64,000 bases of DNA from Myxococcales bacterium (GCA_016707895.1 JADJGV010000013.1:186001-250000); one strand, 5' to 3'. Counted from the first letter of the stretch, positions 14,316 through 22,836 are shown. A program made the numbers and translations. Notes: a model not told the origin generated them from the sequence alone.

Positions 14316-14918
14316 ATGTCCGAAGGCGATCGCGACCGCACCGAGCGCGACGTCCGCGCCGCCTGCGAGCGGGGCGATCACGCCGCGGCCGCGGCGCTGG
14401 TGGTGCGCGGCTACGGCGCCGAGGTCGGCGCGTACCTCGGCTCGATCGTGCGCGCGAGCGCCGACGACGCGGCCGAGACGTTCTCGCTGTGGTGCGAGGA
14501 CGTGGTGCGCGGCCTGCCCGGGTTCCGGTTCAGCGCGTCGGTCCGCACCTGGGTCTACACCCTGGCCCGCCACGCCGCGGCCCGCCGCGCCCGCGGCGAC
14601 GGCCGCCGCGCGCGCCGCATCTCGCTGCCGGGCGAGCTCGACGACGTCGTGGCCCAGGCCCGCACCGCCACCGTCGAGTACCTGCGCACCGCGGTCAAGG
14701 ACAAGCTGGCCGCCGCCCGGGCCGCGCTGTCGGACGAGGATCGCGAGCTGCTCTACCTGCGGGTCGACCGCCAGCTGCCGTGGCGCGAGATCGCGGTGAT
14801 CATGAGCGACGAGGGCGCGGCGCCCGACGACGACGCGGTGCGCAAGCTCGACCAGGCGCTGCGCAAGCGGTTCGAGTCGGTCAAGCGCCGGCTCAAGGCC
14901 AAGCTCGAAGCCGGCTGA
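14316..14918 (+). CDS. ECF-type RNA polymerase sigma factor
   Basis: 200 residues. Region 2 covers about 30-90 (VGAYLGSIVRASADDAAE to RTWVYTLARHAAARRAR) and region 4 about 125-185 (ALSDEDRELLYLRVDRQLPWREIAVIM). It ends LRKRFESVKRRLKAKLEAG, matching the C-terminus of the sigma factor at 11074, so the two are paralogues. No anti-sigma gene with a recognisable zinc-binding domain is adjacent. A possible TTGAGC-18-TAAGGT promoter (14273-14302) and TAGATT (14302-14307) lie just upstream of ATG 14316. Its stop codon overlaps the second triple-hairpin repeat. Confidence 0.9.
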   Translation: MSEGDRDRTERDVRAACERGDHAAAAALVVRGYGAEVGAYLGSIVRASADDAAETFSLWCEDVVRGLPGFRFSASVRTWVYTLARHAAARRARGDGRRARRISLPGELDDVVAQARTATVEYLRTAVKDKLAAARAALSDEDRELLYLRVDRQLPWREIAVIMSDEGAAPDDDAVRKLDQALRKRFESVKRRLKAKLEAG

Positions 14919-15016
14919 GTTCCAGGAGGTGCGTCGCCGCACCTCCCTCGGCGGGGCCAGGTCCCCGCCGAGCCTCCCACCAGGACCTGAGACTCCCGGC
15001 GCGCCGACCGGCGCGC
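14917..15016 (+). repeat. Triple-hairpin repeat, copy B
   Basis: Begins at the stop codon of the ECF sigma gene. Hairpins 1 and 2 are identical to copy A. Hairpin 3 has a different sequence (GCGCGCCG-AC-CGGCGCGC, 14999-15016) but still folds perfectly, so the structure rather than the sequence is kept there. Confidence 0.88.
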
Positions 15017-15065
15017 GGCTGAGCGGCTGCGGGCTCACATCGCGGCGGGCCGGGCTCGATCGAGC

Positions 15066-17300
15066 ATGACCCACCGCGCCGATCATGACGCCGCCGGCAC
15101 CGACGACTACGCCCCGCCCCCGAGCGCCCGCGGCGGCGCCCCCGGCAAGTCGACGCTGACCTCGCGGCTGTGGCGCAGCGCGCGCCGCGACGACCGCGGC
15201 GTGGCCCCGGGCGCCGAGGAGGCGGTCGCCGGCCTCGGCGGCGGCGGCGCCCCCCTGCCCGGCGGCGTCCGCGACCGCTTCGAGGCCTCGCTCGGCGCCG
15301 ACCTGGGCGCGGTCCGGGTCCACACCGACGACGCCTCGGCCACCGCCGCCGACGCTGTCGGCGCCCGCGCCTTCGCCCGCGGCAACGACATCCACTTCGC
15401 CGCCGGCCAGTACCAGCCCGACGATCCGTTCGGCATGCACCTGCTCGCCCACGAGGTCGCCCACACCGTCCAGCAGTCCGGCGGCGCCGCCACGACGCAG
15501 TACAAGCTCGCCGTCTCGTCCCCGGGCGACGCCGCCGAGGTCGAGGCCGATCGCGCCGCCGACGCGATGGTGGCGGGGGCGCCTGCAACGGTCGGGGGGG
15601 CCGTGGCTGTCGTGCAGCGCAGCGCCGACACGAGCACCGGCGTGCTGCAAGGCGCAGGCGACGCCGCGCACGCGGGCCAACTCAACGCCAAGCTGGCGAT
15701 CGACCAGACCACGGTCTCGGTCGACGTCAGCCGCGCCGACGAGATGATCAAAGACATCGACACCAACCTGCCGGCCATCAAGGCGGCGGTGAAGCAGAGC
15801 CCCGATCTCGAGAACGAGTACGGGATGCTGTCGAGCACCACGGCGACGCGGGCCAAGCTGTCGGTATTTCACGACAAGCTCGACGTTTCGAACGTCGACA
15901 CCGCGGCGTTCGCAACGCAGTACCGCGTCGCCAACGCGGACTTCGCGCGGCTCAACGCGGAGGCGTCGGAGTACCTGACGCGCCTGGGTGTTGATACCAA
16001 GGGCGCGCTCGACACGGTGGCCGAAGGTTTCGGCAAGACCCCGGGCCTGAAACTCGGTGACGCGCAGACCGGCCTCGACCGTTTCCGATCTGCGCGCAAC
16101 AACCTCCACTCCGCCAGCAAGAAGATGGGCGCCCAGATGACGAAGTGCCGTGGCGCGGCCAACCTGCTGCAGGGCGCGATCTACAAGGCCAAGGCCGCTG
16201 CCGCTGCCGCCAAGGGCAAGGAGGCTGCGACCAAGCTCGCGACCTTGCGTGCCGAGATCGACGCGATGGCGGCCAACGTTGGCAAGGTCGTGAAGCTCGC
16301 GTCAGGGGTCGCGGGTCTCGCTGGTGGCGGCGGCGCGACTGCGGCATTGGCGGTGCCAAAGGAGGATCCCGCGGGCGTCGATATCCAGAGCGGGCTGGAC
16401 AAGGGGATTTTTACAGTGCCGGGCGAGTCCGTCGTGATCAATCCCAACGATACGTACAAGGACGGCAAGTTGATCGAGAACAAGGAGAAGAGCCTAGGTG
16501 CGTACGCACCGGTCGCGAAGGCGCTCGGCAGTGACCTATCGTCGCTGCTCGGCAGCGGCAGCGGTCCGGCGGGGCTCGCCGAAGGGCTCGTGAAGTTCAT
16601 CGGTGATCAGGTTAACAAGGACAAGATCGCGACGCTTCAGCAGGCGATCGTCGCCAAGGCAGCGGAGGAGCAGTCGTTCAACGTGGCCGGCGACGCGAGC
16701 AACTTCGCTGGATACCAGGAGCAGATGGAGGGAGCCGCCCAGGATCTCGTCAACCTGGTCGAGGCGTTTCATTCAGCCAAGCGCGAGATGTCCGAGGCGT
16801 CTGACGCGCTGATCAAGGCACTAAACGCGAGTGGCAAGAAAGGCAAAGACCAGGCGAAGGGGGTCATGTTCCTCGGCGATGCCGACACGTTCCTCGCCCA
16901 GGTCGGCAACGCGATCGCCACGGGTGAGAACCAGCAGAAGAACTTGAAGTCGGCCGCACGCGACCGCAAGGACCTGCGCGGGACCTCGGGCGTCGAAGGC
17001 GAACCCGACCGCAAGGCGCAGCTGTACTGGCGGTGCCAGAAGACGACGACCACGGGCACGTTCTGGAACTCCACCGCGTTCAAGCCCGAGCGGGTGTTCG
17101 TGACCTTCACCAACAGCGGCGCCATGGACTGGAACGCGCTCGTCCAAGGGGGCAGCGGCACGGTCGAGGGCGACGGCAGCGCTGACGACATCGTCGCTCG
17201 GAAGATCGAGCAGCTCAAGGACAAGCGCACCCAGGTCGCCAACCTCCAGGCCAAGGTGCAGAAGGCACTCGGGTTGGGAGGGCCGGTGATGCAGGCGTGA
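15066..17300 (+). CDS. DUF4157 (eCIS-core) protein with a large helical C-terminal region
   Basis: 744 residues. After a polar N-terminus, residues about 60-145 form a DUF4157 domain: LPGGVRDRFEASLGADLGAVRVHT and LLAHEVAHTVQQ with an HExxH-type zinc site. DUF4157 is a metalloprotease-like domain common in proteins loaded into extracellular contractile injection systems and in polymorphic toxins. The remaining 600 residues are mostly helical and Lys/Ala-rich with no domain I recognise. Base composition falls visibly from about 15700 onward (AT-rich codons such as at 16400-16500), unlike neighbours, which suggests acquired effector sequence. No injection-system structural genes are in the window. 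Confidence 0.78.
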   Translation: MTHRADHDAAGTDDYAPPPSARGGAPGKSTLTSRLWRSARRDDRGVAPGAEEAVAGLGGGGAPLPGGVRDRFEASLGADLGAVRVHTDDASATAADAVGARAFARGNDIHFAAGQYQPDDPFGMHLLAHEVAHTVQQSGGAATTQYKLAVSSPGDAAEVEADRAADAMVAGAPATVGGAVAVVQRSADTSTGVLQGAGDAAHAGQLNAKLAIDQTTVSVDVSRADEMIKDIDTNLPAIKAAVKQSPDLENEYGMLSSTTATRAKLSVFHDKLDVSNVDTAAFATQYRVANADFARLNAEASEYLTRLGVDTKGALDTVAEGFGKTPGLKLGDAQTGLDRFRSARNNLHSASKKMGAQMTKCRGAANLLQGAIYKAKAAAAAAKGKEAATKLATLRAEIDAMAANVGKVVKLASGVAGLAGGGGATAALAVPKEDPAGVDIQSGLDKGIFTVPGESVVINPNDTYKDGKLIENKEKSLGAYAPVAKALGSDLSSLLGSGSGPAGLAEGLVKFIGDQVNKDKIATLQQAIVAKAAEEQSFNVAGDASNFAGYQEQMEGAAQDLVNLVEAFHSAKREMSEASDALIKALNASGKKGKDQAKGVMFLGDADTFLAQVGNAIATGENQQKNLKSAARDRKDLRGTSGVEGEPDRKAQLYWRCQKTTTTGTFWNSTAFKPERVFVTFTNSGAMDWNALVQGGSGTVEGDGSADDIVARKIEQLKDKRTQVANLQAKVQKALGLGGPVMQA

Positions 17301-17338
17301 TGCCCGCGAGCTTGACGGCGACGGTCCGTCACCTGGCC

Positions 17339-17378
17339 GTCACGCTGGCGTGACTTCGCCGTCACGATGAGTCACGAT
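17339..17378 (+). promoter_or_regulatory. Inverted and direct repeats upstream of the transporter
   Basis: GTCACGC-TG-GCGTGAC (17339-17354) is a perfect inverted repeat; GTCACGAT then occurs twice ten bases apart (17361-17368, 17371-17378), one helical turn. This could be an operator for the gene at 17386. No clear promoter hexamers were found. Confidence 0.35.
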
Positions 17379-17385
17379 CGGGGCA

Positions 17386-18405
17386 GTGAGCACTGCTCGG
17401 CGGCACGTGTCGATCTGGTGGTGGGCCTTCGGCTACTTCGCTTGCTACGTGCCGTACACGACCGGCACCAAGCTGCTGACCAAGCCGCTGATCGACACCG
17501 GGGCGACGCCGGTTGGCAGCCTGGAGCTGCTGCCGCCGACGGTGCTGGCGACGGTCGGCACGCTGCTGGTGTTCTTGCTGGTGACCGGGTGGTGGCGCAA
17601 GGCCGGCCGCCGCGTCGTCGGCGGGGTGTCGCTGCCGATGCCCGGCAAGCTGACGCTGCTGTCGGGGCTGTGCACGTCGGGGATCATCGCCACCACCACG
17701 CTGGCGTACACGTTCGGCAAGGTCAGCGTGGTGTTCGTCGCGCTGCTCATGCGCGGCGGCGTGCTGGTGATCGCGCCGATGATCGATCGCATCAGCAAGC
17801 GGCGCGTGCGCTGGTTCTCGTGGGTCGCGCTCGGGCTGTCGCTGGCGGCGCTGGTCGCCGCGTTCGCGTCGTCGGGCGACACCACGATGCCGATCCTGTG
17901 CGTGATCGACGTGGCCTGCTACCTGGGCTTCTACTTCACCCGGCTCACGCTGATGAGCAAGAACGCCAAGTCGAGCGACCCCGACGTCAACCTGCGCTAC
18001 TTCGTCGAGGAGGCCATCGTGTCGGGGCCGGCGCTGCTGGCGATGATCGCGATCGCCTCGGTGGTGACCACCGGGCAGGTCGGCCACGAGCTGCGCGCCG
18101 GGTGGACCACGTTCTACGATCGCCCCAACGCCTGGGTCGCGCTGGTGGTCGGCGTGATGTCCCAGGGCACCGGCATCTTCGGCGGCCTGGTGTTCCTCGA
18201 CCCGCGCGAGAACGCCTTCTGCGTGCCCGTGAACCGGGTGTCGAGCGTGCTCGGCGTGCTGGTCGCCAGCCTGGTGCTGGCCTGGGGCTGGAGCGCCAAG
18301 TGGCCCAACGCCGAGGAGTGGATCGGCGCCGGCCTGATCGTCGGGGCGATCGGCTTCCTGACCATCCCGCCGCTGCTCGAGAAGCGCCGCGCCGCGGCGA
18401 CCTGA
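17386..18405 (+). CDS. EamA/DMT-type membrane protein, probable transporter
   Basis: 339 residues with about ten hydrophobic segments arranged as two similar halves, as in drug/metabolite transporters. The end, EWIGAGLIVGAIGFLTIPPLLEKRR, matches the usual last DMT helix. Sequence identity to named families is not evident, so the substrate is unknown. GTG 17386 was chosen as the first in-frame start after the repeat-rich upstream region; no ribosome site is visible. It stands alone between the DUF4157 gene and the transposase. Confidence 0.7.
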   Translation: MSTARRHVSIWWWAFGYFACYVPYTTGTKLLTKPLIDTGATPVGSLELLPPTVLATVGTLLVFLLVTGWWRKAGRRVVGGVSLPMPGKLTLLSGLCTSGIIATTTLAYTFGKVSVVFVALLMRGGVLVIAPMIDRISKRRVRWFSWVALGLSLAALVAAFASSGDTTMPILCVIDVACYLGFYFTRLTLMSKNAKSSDPDVNLRYFVEEAIVSGPALLAMIAIASVVTTGQVGHELRAGWTTFYDRPNAWVALVVGVMSQGTGIFGGLVFLDPRENAFCVPVNRVSSVLGVLVASLVLAWGWSAKWPNAEEWIGAGLIVGAIGFLTIPPLLEKRRAAAT

Positions 18406-18479
18406 GCCGCGCCGCGCGTCGGGGAACGGCGTCGACGCGAGGGCTGGAGCTGCTCGCCGGCGCAATCGTCGTGCCACCG

Positions 18480-18507
18480 TTGACGGCTGCCGCCGCCATG
18501 ATAATGG
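18480..18507 (+). promoter_or_regulatory. Possible promoter of the REP-type transposase
   Basis: TTGACG (18480-18485) and TAATGG (18502-18507) with a 16-base spacer, 14 bases before the ATG. The segment 18498-18522 is unusually AT-rich for this window and holds CCAT-GATA-ATGG and TGAT/ATCA half-sites that could bind the transposase itself. Confidence 0.4.
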
Positions 18508-18520
18508 TGCCAAAATCATC

Positions 18521-19252
18521 ATGGAGCACCCGTCCCGTCGACGATTGCCGGTCCAGCTGTCGCTGGAGGACGCGCGGCGTCCGAGCGGGCGCGGCGGCTG
18601 GCGGCCGGGCGCGGGGCGCAAGCGGCGGCCGGGCGCGTGCTCACATCGGGCACGCGTGCCGTTCCCGGCGTCAGTGCCGCTGCACGTCACGCTGAAGGTG
18701 ATCGGCGGGCTGCCGAGCTTCCGGCGCGAGGCGGTGGCGCGGGTGGTGCGCGCGGCGATCGCGGCCGGCGGGCACCGCGGCGACTTCCGCGTCGTGCACT
18801 ACAACGTGCTCGGCGACCACCTGCACTTCGTCGTCGAGGCGGCCGGCGCGATGGCGCTCGCCCGCGGCATGCAAGGGCTGACGATCCGGCTGGCGCGGCG
18901 GCTGAACGTGCTGCTCGGGCGGCGCGGCAAGCTGTTCGCCCAGCGCTACCACGCGCGGCCGCTGCGCACGCCGACCGAGGTGCGTAACGCCATCCGCTAC
19001 GTGCTGCTGAACGGCCGCCACCACGCGCGCGACCGCGGGCAGGTGCTCGCCCGCGGATGGGTCGATCCGTACTCGAGCGCGCTGTGGTTCGACGGCTGGA
19101 ACGCCGCGGTCCGCACCGACGCGCCGTGGCTGCGCCCGCTGGCCAAGGCGGGTTGCCCGACCGCGGCGCCGCACACGTGGCTGCTCCAGGTCGGCTGGCG
19201 CCGAGGCGGTGGGCTGATCGGCGTCGACGAGGTGCCGGGGCCGGCGCCGTAG
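18521..19252 (+). CDS. REP-associated (Y1/HUH) tyrosine transposase-like protein
   Basis: 243 residues. After a basic N-terminus with GWRPGAGRKRR (typical of these proteins in Myxococcota), the Y1_Tnp fold shows VPLHVTLKV (52-60), the HUH pair H100-L-H102 in LGDHLHFVVEA, and GRRGKLFAQRYHARPL followed by NAIRYVLLNGRHH (about 133-168), with Tyr143 and Tyr160 as candidates for the nucleophile. RAYT proteins are single-copy, chromosomally tamed relatives of IS200/IS605 transposases that act on dispersed palindromes. No flanking terminal repeats were found, which fits a RAYT rather than an insertion sequence. Confidence 0.82.
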   Translation: MEHPSRRRLPVQLSLEDARRPSGRGGWRPGAGRKRRPGACSHRARVPFPASVPLHVTLKVIGGLPSFRREAVARVVRAAIAAGGHRGDFRVVHYNVLGDHLHFVVEAAGAMALARGMQGLTIRLARRLNVLLGRRGKLFAQRYHARPLRTPTEVRNAIRYVLLNGRHHARDRGQVLARGWVDPYSSALWFDGWNAAVRTDAPWLRPLAKAGCPTAAPHTWLLQVGWRRGGGLIGVDEVPGPAP

Positions 19253-19283
19253 CCGAGCGCCAGCCGAGCGCCAGCGAGGCTGT

Positions 19284-19400
<117 letters not shown>

Positions 19401-19409
19401 CGCCCCGCC

Positions 19410-20027
19410 CTACGCCTTCGCGCTCGGCCGCGCGCTGATCGCCTGGTGCCAGCGCTTCAGGTTGGGGGTGTCGTCGCCGACGCGGATCCCCGACACCTTG
19501 CCGAAGTCGATGCCGCACAGGAGCGTGATGTCGGCGACGGTGAAGTGATCGCCGCCGAGGAACTCGCGGGTCGCCAGCTCGCCGTCGAGCCAGGCCAGCC
19601 GGGTCTTGACCAGCTCGCGCATGATCTCGGCGAACTCCGGCGCCTGGCGCAGCCGGCCGTGCCAGAAGGCGTGGCTGTTGCGGAACACCTGCGCGATCGG
19701 CAGCAGCACCTCGAGCTCGGCGTGGCGGTTCCACTGCTCGATCTGCGCGCGGCTCCACGCGTCGGCGCCGAACAGCGACGGCTGGGGGTGCAGCTCCTCG
19801 AGGTAGCGGCAGATCGCCATCGACTCGCGCAGCGTCCGGCCGTCGGGCAGCTCGAGCACCGGCACCAGCCCCAGCGGGTTCTTGTCGAGGAACGCCGGGG
19901 TCATGTTGGCGTGGGTCGCGATCGACACCTCGACCAGCTCGACCTGATCGGTGAGCCCCTTCTCGGCCAGGAACATGCGGACGCGGCGGGGGTTGGGCGC
20001 GCGGAGGTCGTGGTAGAGGCGCATCAT
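19410..20027 (-). CDS. Glutathione S-transferase family protein
   Basis: 205 residues in the usual GST size range. The thioredoxin-like N-terminal domain (1-80) has NPRRVRMFLAEKG, the cis-Pro segment LVPVLELPDG and the GSH-contacting RESMAICRYLEE; the helical C-terminal domain (about 90-200) contains the N-capping FTVADITLL motif. It probably conjugates or reduces electrophiles with glutathione in the cytoplasm; the subclass is not clear. Two ATG codons are adjacent (20027, 20024). TAGAGT (minus strand, 20039-20034) lies six bases before the start. Confidence 0.9.
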   Translation of the reverse strand: MMRLYHDLRAPNPRRVRMFLAEKGLTDQVELVEVSIATHANMTPAFLDKNPLGLVPVLELPDGRTLRESMAICRYLEELHPQPSLFGADAWSRAQIEQWNRHAELEVLLPIAQVFRNSHAFWHGRLRQAPEFAEIMRELVKTRLAWLDGELATREFLGGDHFTVADITLLCGIDFGKVSGIRVGDDTPNLKRWHQAISARPSAKA

Positions 20028-20102
20028 GGCGGCACTCTACGCTCGGGAATGCGCCGGATCACGGCGCTGGTTCCACGTGCGACGATCGGCCTTGACGTCC
20101 AA

Positions 20103-20116
20103 ACTACGGACGTAGT
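20103..20116 (+). promoter_or_regulatory. Candidate BlaI-type operator
   Basis: ACTAC-GGAC-GTAGT is an inverted repeat 18 bases before the blaI-like gene. It resembles the dyads bound by BlaI/MecI/CopY repressors (TAC...GTA halves), so it probably mediates autorepression of the three-gene operon. A further half-site CTACGAT follows at 20121. Confidence 0.6.
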
Positions 20117-20134
20117 AAGCCTACGATCGTTGTC

Positions 20135-20542
20135 GTGACCACCATGCCCCGCCCGCCCGACCTCACGCCGGCCGAGTTCAACATCATGAAGGTGCTGTGG
20201 CAGCTCGAGCGCGCCACGGTCGCCGAGGTCCGCGCCGAGCTGAACAAGAAGCCGGGCGTCGACCTCGCCTACACCACGGTGATGACGCTGCTGGGGCGGC
20301 TGGCGGCCAAGGGCGCGGTGGCGGTCGACAAGGACCGCGAGCCGTACGTCTACGCCCCGGCGTTCCGCCGCGAGTCGGTGCTGCGCGATCGGCTGCGGTC
20401 GTTCCTGTCTGACGTGTTCGACGGCGACTCGCAGGCGATGGTGCTGGGGCTGGTGGCCGACGAGTCGCTGTCGCTCGACGAGCTGCGCGCCATCGAGCGC
20501 GACCTCGGCGCCGAGCGCCCGCGCAAGAAGGAGAAGCGGTGA
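20135..20542 (+). CDS. BlaI/MecI-family transcriptional repressor
   Basis: 135 residues. The winged helix covers about 8-80: LTPAEFNIMKVLWQLERATVAEVRAEL, then YTTVMTLLGRLAAKGAV. The C-terminal helix (about 85-125) is the dimerisation arm that is cleaved in the Bla/Mec system. GTG 20135 was used; ATG 20144 is a possible alternative. The gene overlaps the M56 peptidase gene by four bases (GTGA), forming the classical repressor/membrane-peptidase pair. The signal is not necessarily a beta-lactam; no beta-lactamase is nearby. Confidence 0.92.
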   Translation: MTTMPRPPDLTPAEFNIMKVLWQLERATVAEVRAELNKKPGVDLAYTTVMTLLGRLAAKGAVAVDKDREPYVYAPAFRRESVLRDRLRSFLSDVFDGDSQAMVLGLVADESLSLDELRAIERDLGAERPRKKEKR

Positions 20543-21921
20543 CCGCCGTCGATCGGCTGCACCACGGCGCGGCGGCGCTGGCCGACGTCGCGACGACCGC
20601 GCTGGTCCACGGCACGCTGCTGGCGATCGCGGCCGCGGTGGTCGCGGCCACGCTGCTGCGCCGGGCCCGGCCGGCGGTGCACGCGGCGCTGTGGCTGGTG
20701 GTGCTGCTGAAGTTCGTCGTGCCGTTCGGCCCGGGCGCGCGGTTCTCGCTGGCGTCGCTGTACGAGCGCGCCACCGCTGACGACGACGCGCCGACCGTGA
20801 CGATGGTGCTGGTGCCCGCGGGCGCCAGCGCGCCGCCCGCCGCGATCGCGGCCCCCGCCCCGCGCCACCCGCTGGCGCTGGGCCTGCTGGCCGGGTGGGC
20901 GGTGATCGCCGCCGCGCTCCTGGCCCGCGAGCTGGGCCGCGCGCGCCGCGCCCGCGCCCGCGCCGCTGCCTACGCGCCGGCGTCGGCCGAGCTGACCGCG
21001 ACCGTGGCGGCGCTGGCCCGTCGGCTGGGCGTCCGCCGGAAGATCGACCTGCGGGTCGCCGCGGTCGCCTCGCCCCACGTGGTCGGCGCGCGCCGGCCGA
21101 TCGTCGTGGTGCCCGTCGCGCTGTGCGCCGATCTGCCCCGGCTGACCGCGGCGCTGGCCCACGAGCTGGCCCACGTGCGCCGCGCCGACGCCGCGGCGCG
21201 GGTCATCCAGCGCGTCGTCGCGTGCTTGTTCTTCTTCTGGCCGGTCGTGCACTGGATCAACCGCCGCCTCGACCTCGCGCGCGAGCAGGCGTGCGACGCC
21301 TACGCCGTGAGCCACGGGCCGCTCGACGCCGCCGCCTACGCGCGGCTGCTGATCGCGGTGGCCCGGCAGCACACGCCGGCGGCCGCGCTCGGCCTGGGCG
21401 GCAGCCAGCTGGCGCGCCGGGTCCACGCGCTGGCCCGCCCGCAGCCGGCCGGCGTCGGTGCGCTGGGCACGGTCGCGGTGCTCGCGTTCGCGACCATCGG
21501 GCTCACCTCCGCCGGCGCCGCGCGCGCCGAGGCCGCGCCCGGCGGCGACCGGGTGTGCGTGTTCACGCCCGAGCTCGCCGCCGAGATCCTGGTCAGCTAC
21601 CCCGAGGCCGACAGCGACGGCGACGGCGCGCTCAGCCGCACCGAGGTGTGCGACTTCCAGATGGCGATGCGCCGGCGGTTCGTCGACGACGCGCTGGCCG
21701 ACCTCCCGGTCGACGGCGTCGTGCGCGAGCGCCTGGCCGCGCGGATGCCGATGCGGTCGCTGCCGGCGTCGTTCATCGACGACGCGTCGCCGCTTGCCTC
21801 CGACCAGCTCTGCTGCAATTGTTCCGCGCCCGACGGTTCCACCCCGACGACGCAACCCTCCGGCCAGCCGGCCGAGTTCAACCCCGCCATCGCCACGTGT
21901 CCTAGAGGAGTCGATCCATGA
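20539..21921 (+). CDS. M56 (BlaR1-like) membrane metallopeptidase with EF-hand
   Basis: 460 residues. Membrane helices at about 20-40, 48-64 and 110-130 precede the peptidase region with H208-E-L-A-H212 and the third-ligand segment EQACD (E249). A further helix lies near 305-322. The extracytoplasmic tail has a canonical EF-hand loop, D358-SDGDGALSRTE, so calcium may be sensed in place of the penicillin-binding sensor of BlaR1. It should cleave the upstream BlaI-type repressor. The stop overlaps the next gene (ATGA). Confidence 0.85.
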   Translation: MTAVDRLHHGAAALADVATTALVHGTLLAIAAAVVAATLLRRARPAVHAALWLVVLLKFVVPFGPGARFSLASLYERATADDDAPTVTMVLVPAGASAPPAAIAAPAPRHPLALGLLAGWAVIAAALLARELGRARRARARAAAYAPASAELTATVAALARRLGVRRKIDLRVAAVASPHVVGARRPIVVVPVALCADLPRLTAALAHELAHVRRADAAARVIQRVVACLFFFWPVVHWINRRLDLAREQACDAYAVSHGPLDAAAYARLLIAVARQHTPAAALGLGGSQLARRVHALARPQPAGVGALGTVAVLAFATIGLTSAGAARAEAAPGGDRVCVFTPELAAEILVSYPEADSDGDGALSRTEVCDFQMAMRRRFVDDALADLPVDGVVRERLAARMPMRSLPASFIDDASPLASDQLCCNCSAPDGSTPTTQPSGQPAEFNPAIATCPRGVDP

Positions 21922-22712
21922 AGAAGAGCCTACTGCCCGTTGCCCTCGCCGGCGCCGCCCTCGTCCTCGGTGCCTGCCAGCAGGACAACAAGGACGTCAT
22001 CAAGAAGCTCGACGAGATCTCGAAGAAGCTCGACAAGATCCAGGCCACCGGCGTCGGCGGCGCGGCGCCGCAGCAGCGCCCGGCGCAGCGCCCCGGCCCG
22101 GACCCGACCAAGACCTACGGCTTCCCGGTCGACGATCTGCCCACGATCGGCAACCCGAACGCGCTCATCACCGTGGTCAAGGCCTACGAGTACGCGTGCC
22201 CGTTCTGCGAGAAGGTGCGCCCGACCGAGGATCAGCTGTTCAAGGACTACGGCGACAAGATCCGCATCGTCTACGCGCCGTTCGTCGTCCACCCGCAGAT
22301 CGCGACGCTGCCGCAGCAGGCGGCGTGCGCCGGCTACAAGCAGGGCAAGTTCAAGGAGATGAACGACCTCCTGTGGGAGAAGGCGTTCAAGACCCGGCAG
22401 TTCGAGGCGGCCAACCTCGAGAACATCGCCAAGGAGGCGGGGCTCGACATGGGCAAGTACGCCGCCGACATGAAGGACGCGTGCCCGGCCTGGGTCAACG
22501 CCAAGCAGGCGATCGCCGGCAGCTTCGGCGTCGGCGCCACCCCGGCGTTCTTCATCAACGGCCGCTTCCTCTCGGGCGCGCAGCCGCTGCCCGCGTTCAA
22601 GCAGCTGATCGACGAGGAGCTCAAGAAGGCCGAGGCCGCGATCGCCAGCGGCGCGCCGGCCGGCTCGTTCTACAAGAGCGTGATCGTCGAGAAGGGCCTG
22701 AAGAAGATGTGA
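21918..22712 (+). CDS. DsbA-family thiol oxidoreductase, lipoprotein
   Basis: 264 residues. A lipoprotein signal ends at Cys20 (LVLGAC). A short coiled coil (23-42) and Pro-rich linker lead to a thioredoxin fold with the active site C94-P-F-C97 and the cis-Pro loop GVGATPAFF, as in DsbA/DsbG-like proteins. It probably oxidises or isomerises disulfides in envelope proteins. GAGGAG lies upstream of ATG 21918, which overlaps the M56 gene stop, so it belongs to the BlaI operon. Confidence 0.9.
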   Translation: MKKSLLPVALAGAALVLGACQQDNKDVIKKLDEISKKLDKIQATGVGGAAPQQRPAQRPGPDPTKTYGFPVDDLPTIGNPNALITVVKAYEYACPFCEKVRPTEDQLFKDYGDKIRIVYAPFVVHPQIATLPQQAACAGYKQGKFKEMNDLLWEKAFKTRQFEAANLENIAKEAGLDMGKYAADMKDACPAWVNAKQAIAGSFGVGATPAFFINGRFLSGAQPLPAFKQLIDEELKKAEAAIASGAPAGSFYKSVIVEKGLKKM

Positions 22713-22744
22713 GCCCGCGGCGGCCCACGGCCGCTGCAGCGTGA

Positions 22745-22778
22745 GACGGCCCGCCTCCGCGCGGGCCGTCGCCGTTTT
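22745..22778 (+). terminator. Rho-independent terminator of the BlaI/M56/DsbA operon
   Basis: A perfect 10-bp stem (GACGGCCCGC at 22745-22754, GCGGGCCGTC at 22761-22770) with loop CTCCGC is followed by GCCGTTTT. Confidence 0.85.
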
Positions 22779-22789
22779 CGGCCCTGCGC

Positions 22790-22836
22790 GCGCCGGAGCC
22801 GGAGCCGGAGCCGGAGCAGCGGCCGGAGCCGGCGCC
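22790..22836 (+). repeat. Short GGAGCC simple repeat
   Basis: About five copies of CCGGAG in an intergenic gap, the same unit as the longer array at 19284 but in the opposite orientation. Confidence 0.8.
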
